DNA of 64,000 nucleotides, taken from Balamuthia mandrillaris. Lineage: Eukaryota > Discosea > Longamoebia > Balamuthiidae. Positions 63,906-64,000 of this stretch are shown piece after piece (within the stretch, counting starts at the first letter, position 1; the number at the start of each line of letters is the position of its first letter). The position numbers and the translations under genes are program-made. The stretch is taken from NCBI GenBank assembly GCA_031835245.1, contig JAVKOQ010000197.1, forward strand, positions 32,828 to 96,827, given 5' to 3'. The notes below the pieces were generated by a model. The model saw nothing but the letters and a program-made list of their open reading frames with translations, ran no database searches and was not told the origin of the DNA.

Positions 63906-64000
63906 CGGATTGTGTGTAGGGTAGTCCTGTCTTCTTTTTCCTCGTTTGCGACCAACAGAAAGACAAAAGTTGGGTGAAGGGATCCAGACCGGTTCCTTTT

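Overview
The window is nuclear DNA from an intron-rich eukaryotic microbe. Genes are packed closely on both strands and carry many short spliceosomal introns. The gene set fits a free-living amoeba: a G-protein alpha subunit, a RasGEF, a CIPK-type kinase, an LRR-PP2C phosphatase, ATP-citrate lyase in one chain, a phage-T4-Rnl1-type RNA ligase and an F-box protein with amoeba-type ankyrin repeats. Base composition is near balanced, unlike the AT-rich Dictyostelium, so I infer a discosean amoebozoan of the Balamuthia/Acanthamoeba kind. That is inference from gene content, not a database match.

Layout, 1-17 kb: PPP4R2 (-, runs off the left end), ARP6 (+), a cytochrome b5 protein with a mitochondrial-type leader (-), ribophorin II (+), a class II eIF4E (-), an orphan frame (-), mitochondrial Hsp70 (+), a DHHC palmitoyltransferase (-), a small orphan protein (-), and a nodulin-like MFS transporter (+). 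17-35 kb: an unrecognised cysteine-bearing protein (-), a CYTH-like protein (+), G alpha (-), a CIPK-like kinase (-), a RasGEF (+), ATP-citrate lyase (+), and a sarcosine-oxidase-type flavoprotein (-).

34.8-39.5 kb is the one mobile-element island. An orphan coiled-coil frame is followed by a broken Ty1/Copia element that sits inside one copy of a 44-bp repeat. A scrap of a TnpB/Fanzor-type zinc ribbon lies between the two repeat copies. 39.5-64 kb: an M1 aminopeptidase (-), a zf-C3Hc3H chromatin protein (-), a triple RanBP2-finger RING protein (+), a CUE-vWA-U-box protein (+), an ankyrin protein (-), a T4-Rnl1-type RNA ligase (-), an F-box/ankyrin-like protein (+), an LRR-PP2C phosphatase (-), and a sulfotransferase (-).

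No operon-like logic is expected. Several genes nevertheless fall in shared themes: chromatin (ARP6 and the zf-C3Hc3H protein), signalling (G alpha, RasGEF, CIPK-like kinase, PPP4R2, LRR-PP2C), ubiquitin (RING, U-box, F-box) and secretory pathway (ribophorin II, DHHC, aminopeptidase, sulfotransferase). A striking window-wide pattern is long CT microsatellites in introns, almost always with the pyrimidine strand in the transcript. Exon limits were placed by eye from GT/AG, reading frame and family similarity. Those listed as a complete set with consistent phase are the safest.
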